Shown: positions 46,989 through 57,448, counted from the stretch's first letter. The stretch is 64,000 nucleotides of DNA from Methylobacterium sp. J-090 (GCF_022829345.1 NZ_JAKSXV010000106.1:295633-359632), one strand, 5' to 3'. Translations and numbers: made by a program. The notes: a model not told the origin generated them from the sequence alone.

Positions 46989-47348
46989 ATGCCCCAGATC
47001 AACGTCACCATCGACGGCAAGAGCTACCGAATGGCCTGTGCCGAGGGCGAGGAACCGCACCTCACCGCCCTCGCCACGGAACTCGCCGGACGGATCTCCG
47101 AGCTACGAAAGTCCTTCGGCGAGATCGGCGACATGCGGCTGCATGTCATGGCGGCTCTGCTGCAGGCCGACGAACTCGACGAGACCCGGCGCCGGCTCGC
47201 CGCCCTCGAGACCGAGACCGCCGCTCTGCGCGAACGGGTGGATGCGGCCGATGGCACCCGCGCCGCCGAGGAAACCCGCATCGCCGCCGGCCTCGGCCGC
47301 TGCGCGGAGCGGATCGAGCGACTGACGCGGACGCTTTCTTCGGGCTAA
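46989..47348 (+). CDS. zapA: cell division protein ZapA
   Basis: 119 residues. N-terminal ZapA globular part PQINVTIDGKSYRMACAEGE with HLTALATELAGRISELRKSF, then a coiled coil (about 60-115). Bundles FtsZ filaments at the division site. A DUF4164 gene precedes it and the 6S RNA locus follows, a conserved order. ATG at 46989. Confidence 0.88.
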   Translation: MPQINVTIDGKSYRMACAEGEEPHLTALATELAGRISELRKSFGEIGDMRLHVMAALLQADELDETRRRLAALETETAALRERVDAADGTRAAEETRIAAGLGRCAERIERLTRTLSSG

Positions 47349-47384
47349 CGACGACACGCCTCTGGCGCAGGCTCAGAGCCGACG

Positions 47385-47515
47385 CTACATACAGTGGGCG
47401 GGGCTGCCGCGTTCGTCAGGAGAACTTTCCCCGGGGCCTTATCGACTCCCCAGGGAGCTGTCCCTGGCCCTGTCCCTGGACTCGGCCAACACGGCGCCCA
47501 CCTACACTGTAGGTT
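47385..47515 (+). ncRNA. ssrS: 6S RNA (ssrS)
   Basis: Located between zapA and the 5-FCL gene, the conserved place of 6S RNA in proteobacteria. The terminal stem is visible: TACATACAGTGGGCGGGGC near the 5' end pairs with GGCGCCCACCTACACTGTAG near the 3' end. The interior holds C/G-rich arms around CTCCCCAGGGAGCTGTCCCT, compatible with the large central bubble. 6S RNA binds sigma-70 RNA polymerase in stationary phase. Ends are approximate; the gene may extend some 15 bases each way. Confidence 0.75.
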
Positions 47516-47543
47516 TCCCGGGATCGACACTCCAACGGCTCAT

Positions 47544-48134
47544 GTGGCTCCGCACTCTCACTCCACCGCTTCCCTGAAAGCGTCCCTCCGCCACGCCGCG
47601 CTCGGGCGGCGCGATGCCCTCGATCCCGAGACCCGGCGCGCCGGCGCGCTCGCCATCGCCGATGCGGCGGTGGGCATTGCGGCCCTCGCCGAGGTCCCCA
47701 TCGTCGGGGCCTTCTGGCCGATCCGGAGCGAGGTCGATCCCCGGCCGCTCATCGAGCGCCTGTTCGCGCGGGGCCAGCGCGTGGCCCTGCCGAAGGTGAC
47801 GCCGGACGGCCTCGTGTTTCGCGAGTGGCGTGCGGGCGAGGCCCTGGTGCGCGGTGGCTTCGGCCTGAGCGAGCCCGACGACAGCCTGCCGCCCCTCGAC
47901 CCCACCGCCCTCATCGTGCCGCTCGCCGCCTACGATACGCGCGGCCATCGCATCGGCTACGGGCGCGGCTATTACGACCAAGCCATCGAACGCCTGTCGC
48001 GCAACGGGCCGGTGCTGACCATCGGGGTCGCGTTCTCGGTTCAGGCCGTGGACGAAGTCCCGGCCGAGGCTCACGACCAGCCCCTCGACCATCTCATCAC
48101 CGAAGCGGGCCCGGTCCCGCTGAAACGAGCCTGA
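47544..48134 (+). CDS. 5-formyltetrahydrofolate cyclo-ligase
   Basis: 196 residues from GTG 47544. The 5-FCL (YgfA/Fau) fold shows SLKASLRHAALGRRDAL at the start, VGAFWPIRSEVDPRPLIERL, and the ATP/folate loop RGHRIGYGRGYYDQAIERL near residue 137. Converts 5-formyl-THF to 5,10-methenyl-THF, which fits a methylotroph-like one-carbon metabolism but is widespread. Upstream in-frame codons lie inside the 6S RNA and are not part of the gene. ymdB follows after 10 bases. Confidence 0.9.
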   Translation: MAPHSHSTASLKASLRHAALGRRDALDPETRRAGALAIADAAVGIAALAEVPIVGAFWPIRSEVDPRPLIERLFARGQRVALPKVTPDGLVFREWRAGEALVRGGFGLSEPDDSLPPLDPTALIVPLAAYDTRGHRIGYGRGYYDQAIERLSRNGPVLTIGVAFSVQAVDEVPAEAHDQPLDHLITEAGPVPLKRA

Positions 48135-48144
48135 CGAATCCGCG

Positions 48145-48966
48145 ATGCGTCTTCTCTTCCTCGGCGACGTGGTCGGCCGGCCCGGCCGCCACGTGATCAC
48201 GGACCGTCTGCCGAAACTCCGGGAGCGCTGGCGCCTCGATTGCGTGGTCATCAACGGGGAGAATGCCGCCGGCGGCTTCGGTCTCACGGAAGCCATCTGC
48301 GACGAACTCCTGCAGGCGGGCGCCGACGCCGTGACCCTCGGCAATCACGCGTTCGACCAGCGCGAGGCCCTGGTCTTCATCGCCCGGCAATCACGCCTCG
48401 TCCGCCCGGCGAACTACCCGCCCGGTACGCCGGGGCGCGGCGCCACGGTGGTCGAGACGGCCAAGGGCGCCCGCGTCCTCGTCCTCAACGTCATGGGGCG
48501 CATCTACATGGACGCCCTCGACGACCCGTTCGCTGCGGCCGAGCGCGAACTGACGGCCTGTCCCCTCGGCGAGGTCGCCGATGCGGTCATCGTCGATGTG
48601 CACGCCGAGGCGACGAGCGAGAAGCAGGCCTTCGGCACCTTCCTCGACGGCCGCGCCAGCCTCGTCGTCGGCACCCACACCCATACGCCGACGGCCGACC
48701 ATCGCATCCTGCCCGGGGGCACCGCGTATCTCTCCGATGCGGGCATGTGCGGCGACTACGATTCCATCCTCGGCATGCAGAAGGACGAGCCCCTGCGCCG
48801 CTTCCTCCAGAAGACGCCGGGCGCGCGCCTGGAAGCCGCCCACGGGGAGGGGACCCTGTGCGGGATCGCCGTCGAGACCGACGACCGCACGGGACTCGCC
48901 ACGGGGGTCTGGCCCGTGCGCCTCGGGCCGCACCTGGAGGAAACCTGGCCGCGCGGGTGGGATTAG
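48145..48966 (+). CDS. ymdB: YmdB-like metallophosphoesterase (TIGR00282)
   Basis: 273 residues. Metal ligands are visible: FLGDVVGRPGR (Asp8), INGENAAGGFGLTEAIC (Asn and Glu), TLGNHAFDQRE (Asn, His), VDVHAEATSEKQAF (His) and GTHTHTPTADHRILPGGTAY (His pair). Bacillus YmdB is a 2',3'-cyclic-nucleotide phosphodiesterase that affects biofilm and motility; the role in alphaproteobacteria is unknown. Starts 10 bases after 5-FCL, in the same unit. ATG at 48145. Confidence 0.88.
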   Translation: MRLLFLGDVVGRPGRHVITDRLPKLRERWRLDCVVINGENAAGGFGLTEAICDELLQAGADAVTLGNHAFDQREALVFIARQSRLVRPANYPPGTPGRGATVVETAKGARVLVLNVMGRIYMDALDDPFAAAERELTACPLGEVADAVIVDVHAEATSEKQAFGTFLDGRASLVVGTHTHTPTADHRILPGGTAYLSDAGMCGDYDSILGMQKDEPLRRFLQKTPGARLEAAHGEGTLCGIAVETDDRTGLATGVWPVRLGPHLEETWPRGWD

Positions 48967-49094
48967 CCCCGCTTTTCGGAGGGGCCGACTGCGTCCAGGG
49001 GCAGACTATACCCGGACGGCGCCTCCGCACGTGTGAAAGCACGTAGACACAACCTTAGATTTATGCATCATCGGTGTATATTGCGGAGGTTGAA

Positions 49095-50012
49095 ATGGCC
49101 GAGCCGGATTTTTCGCGTATCAACAATGCTATTCAGCGTGCGGGAGCGCATTGGGAGGCCGGATCGACATCGTTCAGTCAATACTACGACGTGGAACCCT
49201 CGAAGACGACTCATTTCGGCCTCTCGTTCGATCCGGACAAGGCGAAGAAAGATGTCGTCAGAACGCGCACCGCCGAGTCCACCCTCTTCAAGATCGCGGC
49301 ACCGCCTCCGTCAAAAGTCGATTGGAGAAACACGTCGAGCGGCACGTTCGTGACATCGGTCAAGGATCAGTCGAGTTGCGGCGCCTGCGTGGCGTTCGCG
49401 ACCTGCGCGTCCATCGAGAGCCGAGTACTCATCGCCACGAATGATCCAGGTGGCTCGATCGATCTATCCGAGGCGCATCTCTTTCATTGCGGAGCGCCGA
49501 ACTCATGCGACCAGGGATGGTTTTACACGAAGGCCCTCGATTTCGCGAAGAAGAATGGCATCGGTCTGGACATCGATTTTCCGTACACGCCCCACAACCA
49601 GCCTTGCCGGACCATTCCACCATTCGTCAAAGTCCCACGCTATCAGACCGCCGCCTCTCAGATCGCCCGTAAGCAGGCACTCTTGAAAGGACCCGTGATC
49701 GGCGGTTTCCGGGTGTTCCAAGATTTCTATACGTATCGAAACGGCATCTACAGCCACGTAGCGGGTGACTTCGTCGGCTGGCACGCGGTCTGTGTGATCG
49801 GCTATGATGATGCGGATCAGTGTTGGATCGTGAAAAACAGTTGGGGCACGGGTTGGGGCGAGCAAGGCTTCTTCAGGATCGGCTTCGGCGAGTGTGGCAT
49901 CGATTCGGAAGTGCTTTTCTATGATCCGGAAATTGCACTCCTTCAACCGGCGCGCGGTGTCAGTGGTGAGACGCGACGTTCCACCAGGGCGCGAAGCAAA
50001 GCGCGGGCATGA
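49095..50012 (+). CDS. papain-family (C1A) cysteine peptidase, leaderless
   Basis: 305 residues. GGAGG 5 bases upstream selects the ATG at 49095 (an in-frame GTG at 49074 adds seven residues). Papain-type residues are all visible: oxyanion Gln92 and nucleophile Cys98 in VKDQSSCGACVAFATCA (the usual Trp after Cys is Val99), His230 in VGWHAVCVIGYDD, Asn248 and Trp250 in WIVKNSWGTGWGEQGF. Only about 75 residues precede the peptidase domain (VDWRN at 75), and no signal peptide or membrane segment is seen, so it may act in the cytosol or be exported by a specialised route. The next gene encodes a chagasin-like inhibitor. GC content looks lower than in the flanking genes. Confidence 0.88.
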   Translation: MAEPDFSRINNAIQRAGAHWEAGSTSFSQYYDVEPSKTTHFGLSFDPDKAKKDVVRTRTAESTLFKIAAPPPSKVDWRNTSSGTFVTSVKDQSSCGACVAFATCASIESRVLIATNDPGGSIDLSEAHLFHCGAPNSCDQGWFYTKALDFAKKNGIGLDIDFPYTPHNQPCRTIPPFVKVPRYQTAASQIARKQALLKGPVIGGFRVFQDFYTYRNGIYSHVAGDFVGWHAVCVIGYDDADQCWIVKNSWGTGWGEQGFFRIGFGECGIDSEVLFYDPEIALLQPARGVSGETRRSTRARSKARA

Positions 50013-50081
50013 GTTGCGTCGATCGTTCCCGGCTGATCTCCTGAGCGTCAGCCGAGAACGTTACTGAAAAGGGAACTTCGA

Positions 50082-50384
50082 ATGGACCTCGATCGACGTC
50101 CTCCAATCCATGCCTGCCCGGGAGATACCGTCGAACTCTCCGCTCCGGGCGAGGGAATCGGTGGGTTCACGTGGCAAGCAGAGGTTCCCGACCACTCCGC
50201 GACGTTGATCGACGAGTCGATGTCACCGCCGCAGTCGGGAATCGGTGCTGGGCGGGACAAGCTTTTCCGCTTCCGCATGGAAAGGGCTGGCGAGACGGTC
50301 CTCAGATTGGTCCAGAAGCGCCCCTGGGAAGCGTCCGCCCATCGGATCATCGAATGCAAGATTCACTGTGGAACAGCGCCTTAG
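50082..50384 (+). CDS. chagasin-like (I42) cysteine-peptidase inhibitor
   Basis: 100 residues without signal peptide. Starts DLDRRPPIHACPGDTVELSA and shows the three chagasin loop regions in order: BC loop around GEGIGGFTW (about 23-31), DE loop PQSGIGAGRDKLFRF (about 50-64, GAG in place of GxGG) and FG loop QKRPWEAS (about 78-85) with the RPWE motif that inserts in the active site of papain-type enzymes. The family blocks C1 peptidases tightly and reversibly. It begins 69 bases after the peptidase gene on the same strand, with AAAAGGGAA before its ATG, so it is probably the cognate inhibitor. The match is by motif; a search was not possible. Confidence 0.75.
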   Translation: MDLDRRPPIHACPGDTVELSAPGEGIGGFTWQAEVPDHSATLIDESMSPPQSGIGAGRDKLFRFRMERAGETVLRLVQKRPWEASAHRIIECKIHCGTAP

Positions 50385-50597
50385 CAGTCGATTCGGTCTT
50401 GGTCCTCTCTGCCATATCTTGGATGCTATGATGTCAGCCAGGGCGGATCCATCGTTCACGAACAAGTTCGCTGGGGTTCAGGAGGACCAGCGACTTGATC
50501 GATGCCGTGCCTGCCTCCAATGTGCCCGCGGTTAAGCCTCGGTGCCCGTGCCTCGCGCAGAAGTTCGGCCCCGCAGTGAAAGAGTGTGCCCGAGCCG

Positions 50598-51551
50598 ATG
50601 GCGACCCCTACCGCGACGCTCGCTCGGCCCGGCATCTACCTCGTGCGGATGCTGGTGTTCCTCATTCTCGTCGGCTTCCTCGCCTTCGTGCTGTTCCGGC
50701 AGATCACCCCGGCCTTCCTCGCCAATCCGGGCCTGAACGGGCTGATCCTCGGCGTGCTCCTCATCGCCGTCCTGCTCGCCTTCGGGCAGGTGGTCCGGCT
50801 CTATCGGGAGGTCAGCTACGTCAACGCCGTGGCGGCCGGCGAGACGCCCGCGAAAGTGCCATCCCTCATGGCGCCCCTGGCCCCGGCGCTGGCTGCCCGG
50901 CGGGACGGGATCACGCTTCCGGGCACCCGCGCCTTCCTCGACACCGTGGCGGCCCGCCTCGACGAGGGCCGCGAAATCTTGCGCTACGTCGCGGGCCTCC
51001 TCATCCTCCTCGGCCTGCTCGGCACGTTCTGGGGCCTCATCGACACGCTCAGCGCCGTGGGCTCCGTCATCAAGACCATGCGCGGCGGCGGCGAGGCGGC
51101 GGCGATGTTCGACGAACTCAAGAACGGGCTCGCCGTGCCGCTCTCAGGGATCGGTCTCGCCTTCTCCGCCTCCCTGTTCGGCCTCGCCAGTTCGCTGGTC
51201 ACCGGCTTCCTCGACCTCCAGGCCGGCCAGGCCCATGCCCGCTTCCACAACGAGCTCGAGGATTGGCTGGTGTCCGGCGAGACCGTCGCGGCGGCCCCGG
51301 CGAGGATTCAGGAGCCGGCCTCCGCCCGCGAGCTGCAGGAGGCGGTGGACCGCCTCACCGCCGTGGTGGCCGAAGGCGCCAACGGCCGGGTGGCGACGCA
51401 GGCGATGACCAACCTCGCGGAGGGCATCCAGGGGCTCGTCCAGCACATGCGGGCCGAGCAGCAGATGATTCGCGACTGGGTGGAGGCGCAGGCCAAGCGC
51501 GAGGGTGAACTGAAGCAGGTGCTCGACCGCCTTGGGCGCGAGCGCGCCTGA
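50598..51551 (+). CDS. MotA/TolQ/ExbB proton channel family protein
   Basis: 317 residues. Three membrane segments (about 15-35, 47-65 and 140-160, plus a fourth near 190-210) and the MotA/TolQ core LLILLGLLGTFWGLIDTLSA and VPLSGIGLAFSASLFGLASS. The C-terminal quarter is a predicted coiled coil (ELQEAVDRLTAVVAEGANGR). Probable stator subunit that uses the proton gradient. The ATG at 50598 is used; a GTG at 50586 would add four residues. The gene for its OmpA/MotB-type partner starts 1 base after its stop. Similar pairs form ZorAB in Zorya defence, but no effector genes follow. Confidence 0.8.
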   Translation: MATPTATLARPGIYLVRMLVFLILVGFLAFVLFRQITPAFLANPGLNGLILGVLLIAVLLAFGQVVRLYREVSYVNAVAAGETPAKVPSLMAPLAPALAARRDGITLPGTRAFLDTVAARLDEGREILRYVAGLLILLGLLGTFWGLIDTLSAVGSVIKTMRGGGEAAAMFDELKNGLAVPLSGIGLAFSASLFGLASSLVTGFLDLQAGQAHARFHNELEDWLVSGETVAAAPARIQEPASARELQEAVDRLTAVVAEGANGRVATQAMTNLAEGIQGLVQHMRAEQQMIRDWVEAQAKREGELKQVLDRLGRERA

Positions 51552-51552
51552 G

Positions 51553-52566
51553 ATGGCCTCGCTCCGCGCCCGGCGCGACCGCCCCCTCAACGTCTGGCCC
51601 GGCTACGTCGATGCCCTGGCGACCCTGCTGCTCGCCGTCGTCTTCCTGCTGACCATCTTCGTGGTGGGCCAGTTCTTCCTATCGCAGGAGATCACCGGCC
51701 GCGATTCGGTGCTCACTCGCCTCAACCGTCAGATCGCCGACCTCACCGATCTCCTCGCCCTGGAGCGCTCGACACGCAAGGCGCAGGAGGCCAGCGCCTC
51801 CTCCCTGCGCAACACCCTGCTCGGTGCCGAGGCCGAGCGCGACCGCTTCCGGCTTCAGGCCGAATCGGGCCAGGGCGCCACCGCCAAGCAGGGCGAGATC
51901 GACCGCCAGCTCGCCGCCGAGCGGGCGGGCTCGGCCCGCGCCGCCACCCAGATCGACCTCCTGAACGAGCAGATCGCCGCCATGCGCCGGCAGCTCGCCG
52001 CCCTGGAGGACGCGCTCGCGGCTTCCGAGAATCGCGACAAGGAGAGCCAGGCCCGCATCGCCGACCTCGGCAGCCGCCTCAACGTGGCGCTCGCCCAGAA
52101 GGTGCAGGAGCTCGCCCGCTACCGTTCGGACTTCTTCGGTCGCCTGCGCCAGATCCTCGGCACCCGCACTGACATCCGCGTGGTCGGCGATCGTTTCGTC
52201 CTGCAATCAGAGGTGCTGTTCCCGGCGGGCTCCGCCAGCCTGAAACCGGAGGCAGGGCCGGAGCTCGACCGCATCGCGGGGGCGATCCTCGACCTGTCGC
52301 GGCAGATCCCCGCCGACATTCCGTGGGTGCTGCGGGTCGACGGACACACGGATGCCCGGCCCATCGCCAGCGCCCAGTTCCCGTCGAACTGGTCCCTCTC
52401 GGCGGCCCGCGCCATCGCGGTGGTGCAGGCGATGGCGGCCAAGGGGGTCCCGCCCCAGCATCTCCTGGCCGGTGCCTTCGGCGAATTCCAGCCCCTCGAT
52501 TCGGGAACGACCGACGAAGCCTACGGGCGCAATCGCCGGATCGAGATGAAGTTGACGGAGCGGTAG
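51553..52566 (+). CDS. MotB/OmpA-type peptidoglycan-binding partner
   Basis: 337 residues. One membrane helix (about 18-42) with Asp20 in WPGYVDALATLLLAVVFLLT at the place of the MotB proton-carrying Asp, then a long coiled coil (about 48-195, e.g. LTRLNRQIADLTDLLALERS) and a C-terminal OmpA-like domain: LFPAGSASLKPEAGPELDRI, VDGHTDARPI and NWSLSAARAIAVVQAM, ending RNRRIEMKL. Anchors the stator to peptidoglycan. ATG at 51553, overlapping the upstream stop region. Convergent with the PLP gene. Confidence 0.82.
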   Translation: MASLRARRDRPLNVWPGYVDALATLLLAVVFLLTIFVVGQFFLSQEITGRDSVLTRLNRQIADLTDLLALERSTRKAQEASASSLRNTLLGAEAERDRFRLQAESGQGATAKQGEIDRQLAAERAGSARAATQIDLLNEQIAAMRRQLAALEDALAASENRDKESQARIADLGSRLNVALAQKVQELARYRSDFFGRLRQILGTRTDIRVVGDRFVLQSEVLFPAGSASLKPEAGPELDRIAGAILDLSRQIPADIPWVLRVDGHTDARPIASAQFPSNWSLSAARAIAVVQAMAAKGVPPQHLLAGAFGEFQPLDSGTTDEAYGRNRRIEMKLTER

Positions 52567-52576
52567 TTTTTCGGCC

Positions 52577-53590
52577 TCACCCGGCGAGCACATCCGGATA
52601 GGCGAAGAGCCCGGGTACGCCGCCAGTCATCACGAACAGCACGTTCGAACCGGCCGGATAGTGCCCGGCGCGCACGTCGTGGAGCAGGCCGGCGAAGGCC
52701 TTGCCGCTGTAGACCGGATCGAGCAGCAGTCCCTCCGTGCGGGCGAGGAGACGGACCGCCTCCAGCATGCCGACGGTGGGAATGCCGTAGCCCGGCCCGC
52801 GATGCGCGTCGTCGATGACGATCTCGTCGGCCGTAAGGGAGGTGCCCGGGGCCACGAGCGCCAGGGTCGCATTGGCCTTCTCCAGGGTGATCGCCCCGGC
52901 CCGCTCCCCCGTTTCCAGCACGGCGTAGGACTTGGCGAGGCGTGGATCGCGCCCGCTCGCAAGCAGGCCCGCCGCGAGGCCCGCATGGGTGCCGCAGCTG
53001 CCGTTGGGTACGACGATCCGGGTCAGAGCGAGGCCCATGGCCTCCGCCTGAGCGAGGATTTCGCTGGCGCAGGCCGCGTAGCCGAGACAGCCGATGGGGC
53101 TCGAGCCGCCCGATGGGAAAACGTAGACGTGCCGTCCCGCCGCGCGGAGTTCCCCCGCGCGTTCCTCGGCCAGGGCCAGGGAATCGGCCTCGGCGGGAAG
53201 TTCGTGGACGCGCGCACCGAACACCTCGTCGAGGAGACGGTTGCCGTTGCGGGCATAGGCCGGGTCGTCGCGCGGCACGCTGCGGGTGAGGAAGAGTTCG
53301 CAGGCAAAGCCCGACCGCGCCGCCGCTGCCGCGGTCAGGCGCGCGTGGTTCGACTGGATCGCTCCCACGGTGATCACCGTATCAGCGCCCTCGGCACGGG
53401 CCGTCCCGAGCAGGAATTCGAGCTTGCGCAGCTTGTTGCCGCCGAGCCCGAACCGCGCGAGATCGTCGCGCTTCACCCAAAGGCGCACTCCGTTGAGCCC
53501 TTCGCCGAGATGACGGGCGAGCCGGTCCAGGGGCTCGATGGGGCTCGGCAGGTCGAGGAGGGGCAGGCGGGGGAACCGCGACAGATCCAT
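52577..53590 (-). CDS. D-cysteine desulfhydrase / ACC deaminase family PLP enzyme
   Basis: 337 residues, fold type II PLP enzyme. PLP lysine Lys53 in GLGGNKLRKLEFLLG, phosphate loop VGAIQSNHARLTAAAAARSG, and PSGGSSPIGCLGYAACASEI. This pattern fits the D-cysteine desulfhydrase (DcyD) group more than ACC deaminase, whose extra Cys/Tyr residues cannot be confirmed by eye. Would yield pyruvate, H2S and ammonia from D-cysteine or a related amino acid. ATG at 53590. Eight bases after the MsbA-like gene on the same strand. Confidence 0.82.
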   Translation of the reverse strand: MDLSRFPRLPLLDLPSPIEPLDRLARHLGEGLNGVRLWVKRDDLARFGLGGNKLRKLEFLLGTARAEGADTVITVGAIQSNHARLTAAAAARSGFACELFLTRSVPRDDPAYARNGNRLLDEVFGARVHELPAEADSLALAEERAGELRAAGRHVYVFPSGGSSPIGCLGYAACASEILAQAEAMGLALTRIVVPNGSCGTHAGLAAGLLASGRDPRLAKSYAVLETGERAGAITLEKANATLALVAPGTSLTADEIVIDDAHRGPGYGIPTVGMLEAVRLLARTEGLLLDPVYSGKAFAGLLHDVRAGHYPAGSNVLFVMTGGVPGLFAYPDVLAG

Positions 53591-53598
53591 GACGGGCC

Positions 53599-55443
<1,845 letters not shown>

Positions 55444-55628
55444 GCCTCGTCGATGTTGGAGACGTCGGTGTCCAGGGCTTGGAATTCGACGAACCCGCGA
55501 TTGCCCGGGACGGTGCGCTTGTCCAGAGCCGACGCCTGGGGTATAGGCGCGCCTTCATCCGATTGCGCGTGATCTATGGCCGCGGGCCGCCAGACGAGCC
55601 GGTCGGCGTGGCTATTCAAGGATTCGTC

Positions 55629-55883
55629 ATGGCAAAGAGTGCGGCCGACAAGGCCAAGGGTACCGAGCATCCCGACTATCACTTCATCAAGGTCGTGATG
55701 ACCGATGGGTCCGACTACATGACCCGGTCGACCTACGGCAAGGAGGGGGACACCCTCAACCTCGACATCGACCCCAACACTCACCCGGCCTGGACCGGTG
55801 GCGAGCAGAAGATGCTCGATCGCGGCGGTCGCGTCTCGCGCTTCAACTCGCGCTTCGGTGCCCTGTCCTTCGGCAAGAAGTGA
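55629..55883 (+). CDS. rpmE: 50S ribosomal protein L31
   Basis: 84 residues. HPDYHFIKVVMTDGSDYMTR, STYGKEGDTLNLDIDPNTHP, AWTGGEQKMLDRGGRVSRFN and RFGALSFGKK are the L31 signature. No zinc-binding Cys set, so the non-zinc (C-minus) type. The N-terminal MAKSAADKAKGTE extension is longer than the usual alphaproteobacterial start, so initiation could differ. ATG at 55629. Confidence 0.92.
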   Translation: MAKSAADKAKGTEHPDYHFIKVVMTDGSDYMTRSTYGKEGDTLNLDIDPNTHPAWTGGEQKMLDRGGRVSRFNSRFGALSFGKK

Positions 55884-56079
55884 CGCTCGCCGGCTGACCT
55901 GCCTCGTGCAGGGTCGGGATTGTCGAACGGGCGGCGCGGTGGCGTCGCCCGTTCGCGTTTGGGGACCGTCGCCGCGCGTGCATCGCTTGACAGACGCCGG
56001 CCCCGCATGGTCCCAACACCCCGGGATTTCGCCGCGCCCAGCGCGGCACGAAAGGGTTTGGCGCGTGGGGTTTCGAGCA

Positions 56080-56601
56080 ATGCTGCGGCGCGAAGGCCAC
56101 CTCGCCCGCTGGTCCGGCCTCGCCCTGGGAGCCGGTCTCCTGGCCGCGGTGACCGCGTCGCCCGCCTCCGCACAAGGCATGGTGCGCAACACTTTCGGCG
56201 ACTGGCAATTGCGCTGCGAGACGCCCGCCGGCGCCAAGGCCGAGCAATGCGCCCTCGTCCAGTACCTTGCCGCCGAGGACCGCCCCAACCTCACCCTGGT
56301 GGTGATCGTACTGAAGACCGCAGACAATCGCGGCTATCTCCTGCGGGTGGTGGCGCCCCTCGGCGTGCTGCTGCCGTCCGGCCTCGGCCTCAAGATCGAC
56401 AAAACCGATGTCGGCCGCGCCGGCTTCGTGCGCTGCCTCACCACGGGCTGCGTCGCCGAGGTCGTGATGGACGAGGGCCTGATCAAGCAGTTCAACGCCG
56501 GCGCCCAGGCGACGTTCATCGTGTTCCAGACGCCGGAGGAGGGGGTCGGCATTCCCCTTTCCATGAAGGGGTTCGGCCAGGGCTTCGAGAGCCTGAAGTA
56601 G
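56080..56601 (+). CDS. invasion-associated locus B (IalB) family protein
   Basis: 173 residues with a signal peptide (ARWSGLALGAGLLAAVTASP, cleavage after SAQ) and the IalB pattern NTFGDWQLRCETPAGAKAEQ, CALVQYLAAEDRPNLTLVVI, Cys pair in GFVRCLTTGCVAEV. Periplasmic or outer-membrane-associated; Bartonella IalB aids erythrocyte entry, but the family is widespread in free-living Rhizobiales with unknown role. ATG at 56080 is used; a GTG at 56065 with AAAGGG 8 bases upstream would add five residues and is possible. The next gene follows after 39 bases. Confidence 0.82.
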   Translation: MLRREGHLARWSGLALGAGLLAAVTASPASAQGMVRNTFGDWQLRCETPAGAKAEQCALVQYLAAEDRPNLTLVVIVLKTADNRGYLLRVVAPLGVLLPSGLGLKIDKTDVGRAGFVRCLTTGCVAEVVMDEGLIKQFNAGAQATFIVFQTPEEGVGIPLSMKGFGQGFESLK

Positions 56602-56640
56602 AGGGTCGGGGCGCCCGCCGGCGCCAATCGGGAACGGATC

Positions 56641-57288
56641 ATGTCGAAGCATGCCAGCCACATCGCCCTGCGACTTCTGATCGTGGGTCTCCCGGCCGTC
56701 CTCGCCACGGGCGGGGCCGGTGCCGAGGAAGGCAACGCCTTCACCAACCTGTTCAAGTACGGCGGCACCACGGTCCCCCCGTCGCAGGCCGCCCCCCTCG
56801 AAGAAGCCTATTGCCCGACGGTGGACGTGCCCGAGGGCGGCGCGGCCCTGCGGAATCCGCCCGGCGGGGCGGGGAGCGCCGCCGGATTGCGCAGCCAGAC
56901 CACCCTCGGGCGCCTCGCCCGCGAATGCACTCGGCTCCAGGATGGATCGATCCGCGTGAAGGTCGGCGTCGAGGGCCACGTGCTCCTCGGTCCCGCCGGC
57001 GCGCCGGGCCGGTTCGAGGCGCCCCTGACGATTTCCCTCAAATCCTCCGGCAAGACGATCGTCTCACGCGTCCGCCGCGTCGCCGTCGCCGTGCCGCCGG
57101 GGGAGGCTCAGGGCCTGTTCTCCCTCATCGAGGACGATCTCATGGTCCCCGCTGCCATGACGAGGGACTACGACATCGAGGTGCGTCTCGGCGGCGGGGC
57201 CCCCCAGCGCGCGCCCGCGAAGCGCAAGCCGCCGGCTCCGGCCGCCACCTCCGAGGCGCCGGTCGCCGTTCCGGCGACGGCCGAATGA
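56641..57288 (+). CDS. hypothetical secreted protein, 215 aa
   Basis: Signal peptide (HIALRLLIVGLPAVLATGGA, cleavage near AGAEE), then NAFTNLFKYGGTTVPPSQAA, a Cys pair (YCPTVDV and RECTRLQDG), a beta-rich middle (VRVKVGVEGHVLLGPAG-like) and a low-complexity Pro/Ala C-terminus. Predicted periplasmic or envelope-associated. From memory, such proteins are conserved hypotheticals in Methylobacterium; no function known. ATG at 56641, 39 bases after the IalB gene; the glycosyltransferase follows directly. Confidence 0.65.
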   Translation: MSKHASHIALRLLIVGLPAVLATGGAGAEEGNAFTNLFKYGGTTVPPSQAAPLEEAYCPTVDVPEGGAALRNPPGGAGSAAGLRSQTTLGRLARECTRLQDGSIRVKVGVEGHVLLGPAGAPGRFEAPLTISLKSSGKTIVSRVRRVAVAVPPGEAQGLFSLIEDDLMVPAAMTRDYDIEVRLGGGAPQRAPAKRKPPAPAATSEAPVAVPATAE

Positions 57289-57448
57289 CGGTAACTCCGC
57301 CGAGGCGCAGGCCCTGAGCGCTCGGGACGGCGTCACGGCGCGCGGCGCATGGCTCGGGCGCGCCACGGCCTTCACCCTCGAGCCCCATGACGACCCGCTC
57401 TTCGGCTGGCGCCTGCGCCTGCCGGCCGGGCCGCGTGGGTGCTGGATC

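Noticed and set aside
50598..52566. Zorya defence system
   Set aside because: The stator pair resembles ZorAB, but no ZorC/ZorD or ZorE gene is adjacent on either side.
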